In this document: piece by piece, positions 22,043 through 32,522 of the stretch
How the letters are laid out: every line of letters starts with the position of its first letter
Position numbering within the stretch: position 1 is the stretch's first letter
Source: Phellopilus nigrolimitatus
Taxonomy: Eukaryota > Basidiomycota > Agaricomycetes > Hymenochaetales > Hymenochaetaceae
Length of the DNA stretch: 64,000 nucleotides
Direction: 5' to 3'
Assembly: GCA_021029095.1 (NCBI GenBank)
Contig: JAJOHG010000014.1
Coordinates: forward strand, 496,001-560,000
Notes under the pieces: model-generated
What the model was told of the DNA's origin: nothing
What the model saw: only the letters and a program-made list of their open reading frames with translations
The model's database searches: none
Position numbers and translations under genes: made by a program

Positions 22043-25000
22043 TTAATCGCTGGACGAGCCGTTGTCTCGACGTTCAACACGGCTGTGGTCCTCGCAGCAG
22101 CGGTAGCCGCTCGAAGGGCCTTGACCTCGACGGTCATTACGGCCGCATTCCTCGCAACGCCGACTATCACTTGAGTTTTCGCTTCCAGAAGGTCCATCAT
22201 GGTCATTCGAGTTGGGGCGCGGGTGCAGAACATTGTCGCCACTACGTCTGTCACATTTGTCAGGAACACGTCGCTCATTCCTGGCGGCAGCGTCGGCCAG
22301 GGAAGCTATAGCGGTAGACACAGACATCCTAGGAGACACAGAAGACTCAGAGGACGCGTCATCAGGGGTTGAAGCCGAAGAATCCCTAGCAGGCATAGAG
22401 GGTTCGGAGGGCGCGATGTTATCAGAGATCGGCACCGAAGAGATTTTAGGAGACATGGAGGGCTCGGAAGAAGCAACAATATCAGATGTTGAAGCTGAAG
22501 AGGCTGAGGGCGCAGCATTATTAGGGGTTGTGGCCGGAGAAGCATCGTCCGCATCATCCCAGAAAGGCATGTCCTTGAATATCGCGACGCGTTGCTCCTG
22601 AGCACGTTTCCGAGCAGGTCCTCCGCCGCCTCGCCGGTTGGCAAGTCTCTTCACCCAAGCAACTTGCTTTTTCGCGACCTCGGGTATTCGCGACCTCGGG
22701 TACCTCGTCGGCCGTAGAAGGAGACGGAGTAGATTGCATCTCAGCAGGAACCAGAGTAGACGAGGGCTCAGACGGCAAAGTTCCCGCGTCATTTTCAGGA
22801 GACGAAAACGAGTCAACGCAGGTATCAGAAGTAGAAGTAGACGAGTCTGCATCACAAAGCGCCGAGTCCATGACGATCGCGTTTTCAGGCGACGGGAAAT
22901 CTGGGAGGGTCGAGGCGTCCTCGAGATCGACGACCTTTCCTTCTTCGTTCACCGACGATTCCAGGGACGTGGCTGAAACCTCCGAGTCATCAGAGTCCGG
23001 AATGACGCTTTCCATAGGGCCGATTTCATTCGAGACTTCCAGGGGTTCAGTGCTCTCGAGTATCACCATGAGCTCGGAGGTACCAAGTTCAGAGTCGGCA
23101 GCATGCGTGCCTTCCTCAATCGAAGAACCAGAAGACGAATCACCCGCTGCAGACAGCGCATCGTCCGAGAGCACCGTCGAAGATGTCTCACCGAGCAAGT
23201 TGTCGATGTTGACGAGTTCCGCGTCTTCGTCTTCGATGTCCGAGTTCTTCAGGTTATCAGCGCTCTCGAATATGTCCATAGGCTGAAGGGTACCATCAGG
23301 CTGAGAGTCCACAGCGTGCGCACCGTCCTCGATCGAGAGACCAGGAGCCAGGTCAACCATTACAGATAGAGCGTCGTCGCAGAGCGTCGCTGAAGATCCA
23401 AAGCTGAGCAACGACTCGCCGTCGACCGCGTCGATGAGTTCTGAGCCTTCGACTTCGACGTCATAACCAGTCGACAATCCCATCTCCGCCTCCTTCTGGT
23501 CCGCTTTCTCGTACGCGAACACGACCTCAGATACGACAGCCACAGCAGCGTCATCAGCAGGTGCCTCCGGTGCAGAGACGACGTTGCTCGACAAAGACAT
23601 CTCCGTTATGTTCGCGTCCTCGTCACTCGAAGCAGAGGTTGGAAGAGAAGTAAGCAAGATGGCGTCGTCGACAGTAATCTCATTAGCAACAGGTCGCTGT
23701 AAAAGGTGTAAGCAGAGCGGACTGAATACGCTTATACAAAACTTACCAGAATGCCATCGTCGATCGAGTCTTTGTTCACCATAATAGGAACGTCGTCTTC
23801 CTTTTCCATATCCGAAATCTTGATTTCTGACACTTCCGCAGTCTCTTCGGTCTTTCGAGAACCAAGATAGACAGCGATATCCTCGACGAGACTCCTGAAA
23901 TTGCTTGTACCCTAATAAAGGCTCATCGATAAGCGGATGCTGCTATCCCATGAAGATACGTGCTTACCAAGACGAAGCAAAACAATGCGTATATCTCGCC
24001 TTTACTCGAACGCATGATTAGAACACACCGGATGATCTAGTACATGGACGCTATCAGGACTGCATTCGAAAGGACGCATTGCCTATTAACGTACCTTGTA
24101 GATCAAGGCTGCGTAGCCTTTACTCGAACGCATGATTAGAACACACCGGATGATCTAGTACATGGACGATATCAGGACTGCATTCGAAAGGACGCATTGC
24201 CTATTAACGTACCTTGTAGATCAAGGCTACGTAGCCTTTACTCGAACGCATGATTAGAACACACCGGATGATCTAGTACATGGACGATATCAGGACTGCA
24301 TTCGAAAGGACGCATTACCTATTAACGTACCTTGTAGATCAAGGCTACGTAGCCTTTACTCGAACGCATGATTAGAACACACCGGATGATCTAGTACATG
24401 GACGATATTAGGACTGCATTCGAAAGGACGCATTGCCTATTAGCGTACCTTGTAGATCAAGGCTACGTACTGAAAGAGCGAGCTGAATGTTGAAACGATC
24501 CACATCTTGAGCATCAATGTAAACTTTGAAGCCTGCAATTGCGGCTTGAACGTCAGCAGGCCCTAGATGCGAGCCGGTTGTAAACTCACGATGACTCCAA
24601 AAGAAACCAGAATCGCTTTAAGAAACACTCCGATAACAGCGAATCCCTCAATGATTTTTCTCAATTCTGGACTAGGTGACTGCGATTGCATCGAAGGCGC
24701 GAACTTTGAGTCCGCGCCTGTGATCTCGATGGACGGCTCGACGTTGGCGGCCTTAAAGACCAGCTCTGCGTCGGCGTCCTCGGTGTCATTCCCCGCGTGT
24801 GCGACAATGTCTGCAGCAAGTGTTGGGATCGACGGCGTGGCAGGTACGTCGGCCTTGAGACCTGGGTTCCGCATTACAACCATGTCCTTGCATTCCGAAA
24901 GTCGGACACGGGCGTAAGAGTCGGTAAACATTACGCAGCGGTAGCTGTTGTTGTCAACAGGAGCCTTGGAGGACGTGAGCAGGAGCCAAGTGGGAACAAC

Positions 25001-26402
25001 AGAAACTTACCATGGTCGCCCCTGGTTTCTCATCCTCGCTCAGGTTGTCGTGGTCTGCGTTTGGAGATGGGTCGCTGTCCGAGTATGAAGTTTCGATCTC
25101 GCCTTCAGATTCTCTTGATGTCATGATACGAGAGGACGCGTTGGTGACCATTTCGGCACGGAAGAGTGATATGTCTTCGAGAAAGTCTTTCTGGTATAGT
25201 AGGGCACCATACATTAATACAGCGATCGCTGCCTAAGAAGCCAGGTCATGTGAGCGGACATTAGACTATCCAAAGATGAGAACACGTACAATGATACAGA
25301 GCGATGCCAGCATAGTCTCATAAGTCATAGTTGCCAGAGAAGAGACCTATCGCAAACGAAAGCGTGAGCCGTCGAATACAATAGATAAAGCGCATTTGAA
25401 TAGCTCACATGGCGTACAACAGCTGCGTCGTAGACATAGTATGCGATTGATCCAAACCGATAATAAATGCGCTCTTCGATGACAATAGCGAGCTTGAAGG
25501 TTGTTAAAGCCTATCACCGCAGCGGGTATGTTAACAGATCATGGTAGCACGAAATGGAGCAGACGCACGATAGTCACAAGGTGTACTCCAATTGCAGAGA
25601 ACTCATTAATAATTACTCTGACCCCTGAGGCGAGTGACTGCACTTGCAGTGGCGGCGCGAACTCTGAGTCCGCGCCTGTGATTACGAAGGACGGGTCGAC
25701 GTTGGCGGCCTCAAAGACCAGCTCTGCGTCGGCGTCCTCGGTGGCATTTCCCGCGTGTGCGACAATGTCCGCAGCAAGCGTTGGGGTCGACAGAGTGGCA
25801 TCGGACGGCGTGGTGTCGGACGGTGTAGCATCAGACAGCGTGGCATCGGTAAACGCCATGGGTTGTTCGACGTGAGCGGCATACGCCTTCTCAACGTCGG
25901 CAACCCCGGCGGGTATACCCATGCCAGCGTCATCAGAGACCGTGATAGATGTGTAGTTACCGTGTGCGCAGTGTTCGTCGACTGACTCCGGAAGCTCGAG
26001 GAGCTCGATGACGGGCGGGGACGAGAAGCATGCGGGGGTGGCAAAGGCTTGTCCAATATTGTCGTACGGCGTGTATTCCGGGTGCCTAGATGCGTAGTCC
26101 GATGCGAGGGTAGAAGACGGTGCAGGGGTGGGTCCGAGGGAGGTGGCAAGGTCCTCGCCGCCGCATCGGAACAGGGTGGAGAGGAAGTCCGCGTTGACTG
26201 ACTGGGTGGCAAGGTCTAGCACCGGGTCGCTCTTGAACGACTGCGCACCGTACAGGGTCTGTGCAAACGAGTACGAGGTGTCGAAGTCATACTTGTCCAC
26301 ATAGCCGGGCTGGCGGACGTGGAGGGCGCGGTCGTCGTTGACGGGGGGAACGAGGGACAGGACGAGGGAGAGAGTCGGGGCGAATCCCCGGAGGAACACC
26401 AT
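22043..26402 (-). CDS. Large two-module membrane protein with tandemly duplicated exons (last exon frameshifted)
   Basis: No known family recognised. Twelve exons can be joined: 25569-26402, 25409-25510, 25290-25346, 25011-25232, 24590-24964, 24449-24532, 24331-24390, 24213-24272, 24095-24154, 23968-24036, 23747-23911 and 22043-23696. Every intron falls in phase 0, and all exons but the last are multiples of three. The start gives a signal-peptide-like 'MVFLRGFAPTLSLVLSLVPP'. Module 1 (exons 1-4) and module 2 (exons 5-11) both have a lumenal-looking 'TLAADIVAHAGN...TEDADAELVF' segment followed by hydrophobic stretches. The last exon is Ser/Glu/Asp-rich, then basic and Cys/Arg-rich. A 16-bp tandem duplication in it shifts the frame; ignoring one copy gives about 1241 residues. 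Function is unknown; a fungal membrane or vesicle-associated role would be a guess. Confidence 0.6.
22671..22702. repeat. Perfect 2 x 16-bp tandem duplication inside an exon
   Basis: The unit ttcgcgacctcgggta occurs twice back to back (22671-22686, 22687-22702). On the coding (minus) strand it shifts the frame by one. With one unit the frame runs on into 'AKKQVAWVKRLANRRGGGG' and stays open for over 200 codons. Confidence 0.9.
24000..24470 (-). repeat. Four tandem 118-bp units, each a 60-nt exon plus 58-nt intron
   Basis: Near-identical 118-bp units follow each other with period exactly 118 (landmark 'tttactcg' at 24001, 24119, 24237, 24355). Read on the minus strand, each unit contains an acceptor (..GTACTAG), a 60-nt exon encoding IIRCVLIMRSSKGYVALIYK and a donor (GTACGTTAAT) with a 58-nt intron. 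Three complete duplicate exons result (24331-24390, 24213-24272, 24095-24154), between a parental exon ending 'FQYVALIYK' and one beginning 'IIRCVLIMRSSKGEIYA'. Only a few substitutions separate the copies. Confidence 0.9.
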
Positions 26403-27024
26403 GTTTCCCGGGCTGCTGTTGAGAGTGCTTCGAGTGGAGAGTGGTTTCTGCTGCTGGGGGAGATGGGAGAACGAGGTCAAGAAAGGAATGAGGGAGACGG
26501 GAGTGGCAGGCAGGTATTTATGGGCAGCGAGAATTATGTCAGGAACGCGCTCTCGGAAGCGCAACAAGACGCGTCGGTGGCGGGAATTTCCCTGTTTTGG
26601 ACAGACTTCTTCCACTTGATGACATGCATGACGTCTCCCGTGACGCAGGCATTCGATCACGATGGAACGGAATCAAATCCTCGGACTTTGCGAGACTGTA
26701 CCACTTCGGTATTGCCATGTTGCATGAAGCACATTTGAATCGCGAGTGGAATAAGAGTGTTAGAGCATATCGCAAATGTAAAGAGTACGTCAAAAATCAC
26801 TAACCATTTCGTTCATCTACGACCAAAAATTCAGCGATAGATCTCGAGCTTACTTGAACATCTGCCTGCTCGTTCGCTGCTTACCACTGCTTACTGGAAC
26901 GTTTGCCCCTTCTTTAATTCACATGGGACCGATGCACGATCGCTCAAGCTCTTTCGATTAGATATTTCACAGCAACCCAACCTGCATATATCCTACAGCT
27001 TTCCATTCATTCCAGTTCGACTCC
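26403..27024. other. Upstream region of the membrane-protein gene
   Basis: Promoter side of the membrane-protein gene and 3' flank of the MIF-family gene. Minus-strand frame stays open upstream of 26402 without homology. No gene supported. Confidence 0.4.
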
Positions 27025-27709
27025 TTACTTTTTGAAGGCAATTCCGGCAGTTGTGCTCTTGTAGCTAAGGGAAAGCGCGAGATTAGACGATACAAAGCTG
27101 TTGCTTGCGCAAAAACGGTATTTCGGCTCACCCGAGATTCTCCCATCCAGGATCAATGAACGAGCTAAGATAGTTGACAAGGGTCGATCAATAAGACGTG
27201 ACCCAAAGCTTGCAAGGGAAGATAACGCACATGTATCCACGATCGTCTTTTATTCCCAATTTCTCTCCGAAGAAGCCGAAGAGCGCCTTGCTATACTTGA
27301 TGTTCGCCTGCGAGTTGATATTTCCCAACGATACTTAAATTGTATCGAAAAGGGTCGACAACATCCAGAAAACGCCAGAGCCGATAATCACACATGACTC
27401 ACCACATTCAAGAGGAACGCAGGTTCAAAGGTGCCCCCAAAAGTGAGGAACTCATCGTAGTTGTAGTTGACCGAGATGAGCGCCTCGGACTTCCCCGAGA
27501 GCCTCTGCGGCAACCTACATACGATCGTATCGTTGAGATCGCTCAATGACAACTTGATAGTCTGAATCTTTACTTTGGAGAATTCAAGTGCGAACGACCT
27601 CGCGTCATCAATCTGGGTGCGAACAGTGTTCGCGCGATGAAGCTCTATGGTCACGCGTGCAGTTGGAGGGGCTTGCCTTAACGTTGGTTGTAAGCTGGAG
27701 ACCGGGCAT
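27025..27709 (-). CDS. MIF/D-dopachrome tautomerase superfamily protein (possible +1 frameshift)
   Basis: Small tautomerase-fold protein of the macrophage migration inhibitory factor family; in fungi the physiological role is not established. Six exons: 27677-27709, 27574-27612, 27403-27514, 27231-27307, 27132-27164 and 27025-27064. They read 'MPGLQLTTNVK', 'IDDARSFALEFSK', then 'KSEALISVNYNYDEFLTFGG', 'TFEPAFLLNV', 'KYSKALFGFFGEKLGIKDDR', 'GYISFIDPGWENLGY' and 'KSTTAGIAFKK'. Pro2 becomes the N-terminal catalytic proline after Met removal. The first intron has a GC donor (GCAAGC). The exons sum to 334 nt, one more than a multiple of three; a GGGG run in exon 3 is the likely site, since one G fewer gives the family-like 'VAAEALGKSEAL'. 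About 110 residues, usual for the family. Confidence 0.85.
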
Positions 27710-27884
27710 GATGCGGGTGCAGCAGGGGAACGAGTAATGTGGGTTGGATGATAGGTGAGCTTATATACTAGGGTTCCAGGGCTGACCTTGAGACATCCAA
27801 CCATGTTGGACCTGAAGCTCACAATGTTATCCCTATCTAACGGTCTTCTTGACAAAGATAGTCTTCTCGGGAACAGTGTAGTGT

Positions 27885-28600
27885 TGCCAAAGTTTGGTTT
27901 GGTCCGGTTTTCAGCCTTTTTGCTGAAAACCGAAACCGAACCTCCGGCTCGGTTCGGAGATTTTGGCCAAACCGAACCAAAGTTACCAAACCGACCCAAA
28001 CGGTTTGGGTTGGTTTGGTTCGGTTTTTAATCGGTTCGAAACAGTTTAGCATACAACTTTTGTAAGAAAGCTAGGTAGATGTATTATTTTCAAGCTAGTG
28101 CTATGTCAGTAGCATTGGGAGAGCAAAACCGTCAATTTTTGATGGTCCGAGTAAGTCAAGGTAGAAATCAGTTATTAAAAGGATACGTACTAGAACCTGT
28201 GTCAACCTCCACTTCAAAAAGGATCACTGGCCCCATAGCCGCCACCCACAAAGCAGTAGAAATTATTCCAGCCTTGTACCCGCCTTCAGGATTTGGACAG
28301 GCATGCTTGTTTACAAAAAGTTGATACAAAAAGGAAGCTTTTCATAGAGTAATCAGAGCTCAGCTCGTTTCAGACATCACATTGTCGGTGGGTGCAGCTC
28401 AAAATAAATTGGCCGGTTTGCGGTTTAAACTCGGTTCTCAAACGGTTTCCAAAAATTCAAAATGCTCAAACCGCAAACCGAACGCGCGGTTCGGTTCGCA
28501 AAATTTGGCCAAACCGAACCGAAACCCTCGGTTTGGTTCGGTCTCAAACCAGATTTGGGTAGATTTGGGACCAAACTATGGACAGTGCACAAATCTCAAG
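27885..28600. repeat. Element with GGTTCGGTTT-rich ends, candidate non-autonomous transposon
   Basis: Both ends (about 27885-28035 and 28405-28600) are packed with 'ggttcggttt' and its complement 'aaaccgaacc', in both orientations, around a 370-bp interior of ordinary composition. Clustered subterminal repeats of this sort are typical of hAT elements. Flanks 'acagtgta' (27877-27884) and 'acagtgca' (28580-28587 region) could be an 8-bp target duplication with one mismatch, but clear terminal inverted repeats were not found. It lies just upstream of the MIF-family start codon. Confidence 0.5.
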
Positions 28601-28751
28601 TTGTAAAAATGTACAGAGGCTAGAGGGAGACCGCAAGGCCGAATAAAGCCGGTATTAATATTTACAGTCGTGGGAATGTAATTCTGACTCGTCAGACGCG
28701 TCGAAGCGCGTCACAATCCACTCCCACCTCGTTCTATACCATCCAAAGCGT

Positions 28752-30657
28752 ATGGCGCGAAATAAACATGGGACACTCCCTTGCACGATCGTTATAAAAC
28801 TAGGTATATCCGTGCAAATGTCTTGTTGTTTTGCTTTGATCAAACCCGTGTCTGGATTGCAGGCACCTCGTCTATCGTTCACGAGACTACACACCAGCCA
28901 TTACTCTCCAGGCTCTCTGCGATAGTGGAAACCGTCTTGAGACTGAAATCGGAAGGACATAAAGTTGTTCTCGTTAGCTCGGGAGCCATAGGTGTCGGGT
29001 TGAAGTCCATGAATCTGGGTAGCAGGCCGAAAAACCTTGCGGGAGTCCAGGTACGTCACGGTCGATCTGCAATTGCTACAAGTATACTAAATGAAGCATC
29101 AAAGGCCTTAGCAGCCATTGGCCAAGGCAGACTGATTGCACTATGGGACAACTTATTCGGCCAGCTTGGCCAGCCTATTGCCCAGATCTTGCTTACTCGA
29201 GGTGATATAGCTGATGTTCGTAACATCGCCTTGCGAACAGATTTTCTTTCTTATATTGAATGCCTAGAGGACCAGGTATCTGAATGCCGTGAATACCCTC
29301 TCGGAACTCTTGTCCATGGGTGTTGTACCTATCGTGAACGAGAATGACACGATCTCTGTCAGCGTAAGTCTCTTCGTTTTATAATCTATGCCGAAGATGC
29401 GCATACATATGCGGTTTCGTATAGGAAATAAAATTTGGAGACAACGACACTTTGTCAGCTATCACGTCGTCGATGCTTCATGCAGACTATCTCTTTTTGT
29501 TGACGGATGTCGATGGCCTATATACGACGAACCCTCGCAAGGATCCATCTGCGAGGCCAATCGATGTTGTTACGTCTATACAAGATATTCGCGCTCAAGG
29601 TAAGCATCTCACACGAAAACTAAATTCATATCTCAAAGACCGCCACAGTTAGCACAAAAACGCTTGGGTCGAAACTCGGCACTGGTGGGATGGAAACTAA
29701 ACTTATTGCTGCTGAAATTGCCACCGCCGCTGGCGTCACTACCATCATCTCTTCCAGCGTACACCCCGAGCGAATATTTGAAATCATCGAATACAATACA
29801 CAGTATGCCGTTGCCTCGTCTACTCCGACGATGCTCCAAGAACCTCTCTCGGAGCGCGCAAGTCCCGTGTCCGAACATTCTACTCCGAAAAAAGATGATG
29901 GCAACCTCTTAGCAGAGCGCACACCCTCTCCTCAGAGAGCCGCAGTCCCTCGTCCACCTCACACCATGTTCACGCCTGCAGAAGCACCGCTCCGAGATCT
30001 CAAGTCTTGGACGTCGCATACCCTGGCCCCATCAGGGAGCGTTATCGTCGATGCGGGAGCTCATCTCGTCCTTTCGCGGCGCGATTCAGGTGGGCGGCTT
30101 CTCCCAGCAGGCGTACTTGATGTCAAGGGCACATTCGCATCTGGCCAGGGTGTCCGGATTGTGGTACGGAGGAGGCGTGAGGGCGCACCGCCTGTCGAAG
30201 AAACAGATGTGACCACTGCTCTGGCAAGGGCAACGTTGGCGGCATATGCGCGTGGCTCACCCATAGAGACGCAGCCTAGCACACCGACACTGCTCCCTGC
30301 CGCATCCATGTCATCTTCGATAATGTCTTTGGAACAATTCTCCCGTTCTGAATTGCCAGATAGCACGCAAGCCGTATCAACGCAAACACAATCCTCAACG
30401 GTGTGGGAGGATGAGCATCATGATAAAGAAGAGGAAGACGTGGACGATGGATGGGAACTATTCGAGGTCGGACGAGGGCTTGCGAATTACAATTCGGCGC
30501 AGATCAAGCGCGTAAAAGGGATGAAGAGGTGAGCGTCTCCTGTAAAACACTTTCTACACATGCTAAACGACCGTTCAGTTCAAACATTCCCCATGTTTTG
30601 GGCTATGCGGACTCTGAATACGTAGTCGAAAATATTACCATTAGGATATCTCCATGA
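28752..30657 (+). CDS. PRO1: Glutamate 5-kinase with C-terminal PUA domain
   Basis: First enzyme of proline synthesis from glutamate: ATP-dependent phosphorylation of the gamma-carboxyl group. Exon 1 (28752-28803) encodes '[17 protein letters not shown]', spliced at 28863 to '[13 protein letters not shown]'. The amino-acid kinase domain shows '[16 protein letters not shown]', '[16 protein letters not shown]', '[20 protein letters not shown]', '[20 protein letters not shown]', '[13 protein letters not shown]' and '[16 protein letters not shown]'. The PUA part has '[15 protein letters not shown]' and '[16 protein letters not shown]'. A Ser/Pro-rich insert separates the domains and an acidic insert ([16 protein letters not shown]) interrupts PUA; the final exon (30579-30657) ends '[16 protein letters not shown]'. 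It is tail-to-tail with the DOPA dioxygenase gene. Confidence 0.93.
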
Positions 30658-30811
30658 TAGAAAGTAATGTTGCATCCGTCCTCTATCAGAACACCAATGT
30701 ATCTGCTGCATTCCTGACTTATTTCCGTTAAAGTCGCACTAGCATTTGTTTATATCGATACAATCATATTCCATTGACTTAGGTGTCTGCTCAACCTGTG
30801 ATTCCGGTTTA

Positions 30812-31879
30812 TCAATCCACGGGGGCGGGAGCAGCCTCCGGTTCGCCCTTTAGGGTCTCTTCTAATATCGCCCCTGCAGCTCTTCGCTCTCCGAGAGACG
30901 GTTTGGGCGCCTTGGATGAATAGCCCACGCCTACGAAATCCAGTGAATGCCATGATATCTCCAAGAAAAGCCGAGCAAAACTTACCGAGGCTAGGGTATT
31001 GGAGGGGAGTCTCGATGCTCTTTACAGGAAGGGTCGATAGATCTAAAGGAAAAGATGGGCCTATCCAGGCATTGCGGATTTCATGGTCTCTTTGATTAGT
31101 AGTCAGTCAACTGTCGAGCTTTCATGGGGGTGCGAAGAAATTTGAGGAAATTTGGACTTGCTTGCGCTGCTCGTTCAGGTATCATTTAGGTTGTGTTACG
31201 CGAACGCATTCGGAGGGTCAGGAATCCTTACCTGCTCCCTTGTCAGAGAGTGGACCAGGACGCTGTGCAGAGATTGGAGTGCATTCGAGTTTGAATCGTA
31301 AACGAAATGCAGGCTATTGTTTAAATCTGACCTAAGATCGCCGCGGTTCAGGCAAAGATACGAGAAAACAGCTGCGAAGGATTCGGCTGGACACCAGATC
31401 TCATATGAGCCTGCGAGGATGGTTCAATCCTTGCCGAACACCTTCTATGTCAGTCTAAGTTTTATTACCAGCTGGGTGAGGCCCGATGGGTCCTGTGTTC
31501 ACTCGATGAAGAGGCACCGCGATGAATGCCCCGTCACGCCTGAGACGCAGAACAGAGTCGCGAAGAGCAAGAGCGGCCTTGTGTTGCGCGTCATTGCGCT
31601 GAAGGAAATAAATGTCTGTCGATAACGAGTCAGATCAAAAGTTTATTCATTTTATTTTGGAATACGATAACCTCGATTAGTCTCTTGCATCCACAATGAG
31701 TAACAGAGAATATGCTCACGGAAGTGCCACTCCCTTGCCAGTGAAAAGTATTATTAGCAACAGTACCGCATTTTGGCAGACGATTGGAGAAGGGAGCTTA
31801 AATACAAAAGTCACGGTAAAGCTCACTTAATTTCGTTGTCAAGGACATATTGTACGTCGGAAGAAGGTGCTTGAGCCAT
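30812..31879 (-). CDS. DOPA 4,5-dioxygenase family protein
   Basis: Related to the extradiol-cleaving enzyme of betalain-type pigment synthesis (Amanita DODA); many fungal members have unknown substrates. Exons: 31827-31879, 31720-31733 (only 14 nt), 31469-31615, 31332-31410, 31262-31232 in descending order, 30986-31089 and 30812-30930. They read 'MAQAPSSDVQYVLDNEI', 'KEWHFHIYFLQRND', 'VNTGPIGPHPAGSYEIWCPA', 'YLCLNRGDLSVLVH', 'DHEIRNAWIGPSFPLDLS'. The His residues of 'HFHIYF', 'GPHP' and 'LVH' match the metal-site pattern of the family. The junction between exons 5 and 6 is one base out of frame with canonical splice sites, so either an unseen micro-exon, an unusual site, a sequence error or a broken gene is involved. 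Confidence 0.8.
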
Positions 31880-32522
31880 GTTTTCCTCACCGACGAGAAT
31901 CTGCATTTTCGAGGTGAGCTATGTCTCTTATCTTTGCAGCTGTTGACGTTCTGTAGTCAAGCAGAGATGAAGCGGGCGCCGTCTCGAATGCGTGAGGATA
32001 CGAACGCGTCAGAATTGCTCTATATGGATTAAGGAGGCGCTTCGTCCGCAGACCGGGTGGACATGTAGATGGTGCAATTGCAAACGCGCCTCGAGTTTCT
32101 GAGTTCAAGGACGTACAACAATTTACGATTTGTTCTCTTCCAAAACCCATGGAATCGAGCTCTCAAATCAGTGGCGTGGGAAAAAATAGGTTTGCTGCCA
32201 GTTGTGGAAAGACTGCTTCTTCCCGACTTTATCTTGTCTTCGGCATAAATATCTGCGTTCTATCCTATAATTTCTTTTTAAAGAGAGAGGGAGGTTCACA
32301 TATTTATCTGGCTTTTCGAAAGTCCTTCATGTCGTTTCTACTTTCCCTTCTCACTAATTGAATCACCGCTGCAACATGGCACTCGCATTGGCCTCAGTAA
32401 AAATTTGCTTCGCAGAATTTCACAGCTTCATTGTGAATCAGACTAGCCATGCCGTAGCAACAGACTCAAAACCTGGCCAGCCTCCCATTTCCTCCATCCA
32501 TGTTGTATGGACAGTCCCTTCA
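31880..32522. other. Divergent intergenic region, DOPA dioxygenase / PL14-like gene
   Basis: Carries both promoters. A minus-strand frame and a plus-strand frame here lack homology. 'tataaata'-like sequence near 32250 might be a core promoter element of the PL14-like gene. Confidence 0.35.

Noticed and set aside
24331..24353. Reading the 118-bp unit as a 23-nt micro-exon with a 95-nt intron
   Set aside because: That reading gives out-of-frame products and stops; the 60/58 partition keeps phase 0 and continues the hydrophobic segment.
24000..24470. CRISPR-like or satellite array
   Set aside because: Units are contiguous with no spacers, and each contains an exon and intron of a gene, so exon duplication explains it.
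27101..27397. Plus-strand 98-codon frame ('MLAQKRYFGSPEILPSRI')
   Set aside because: It is antisense to the MIF-family exons and has no features of its own.
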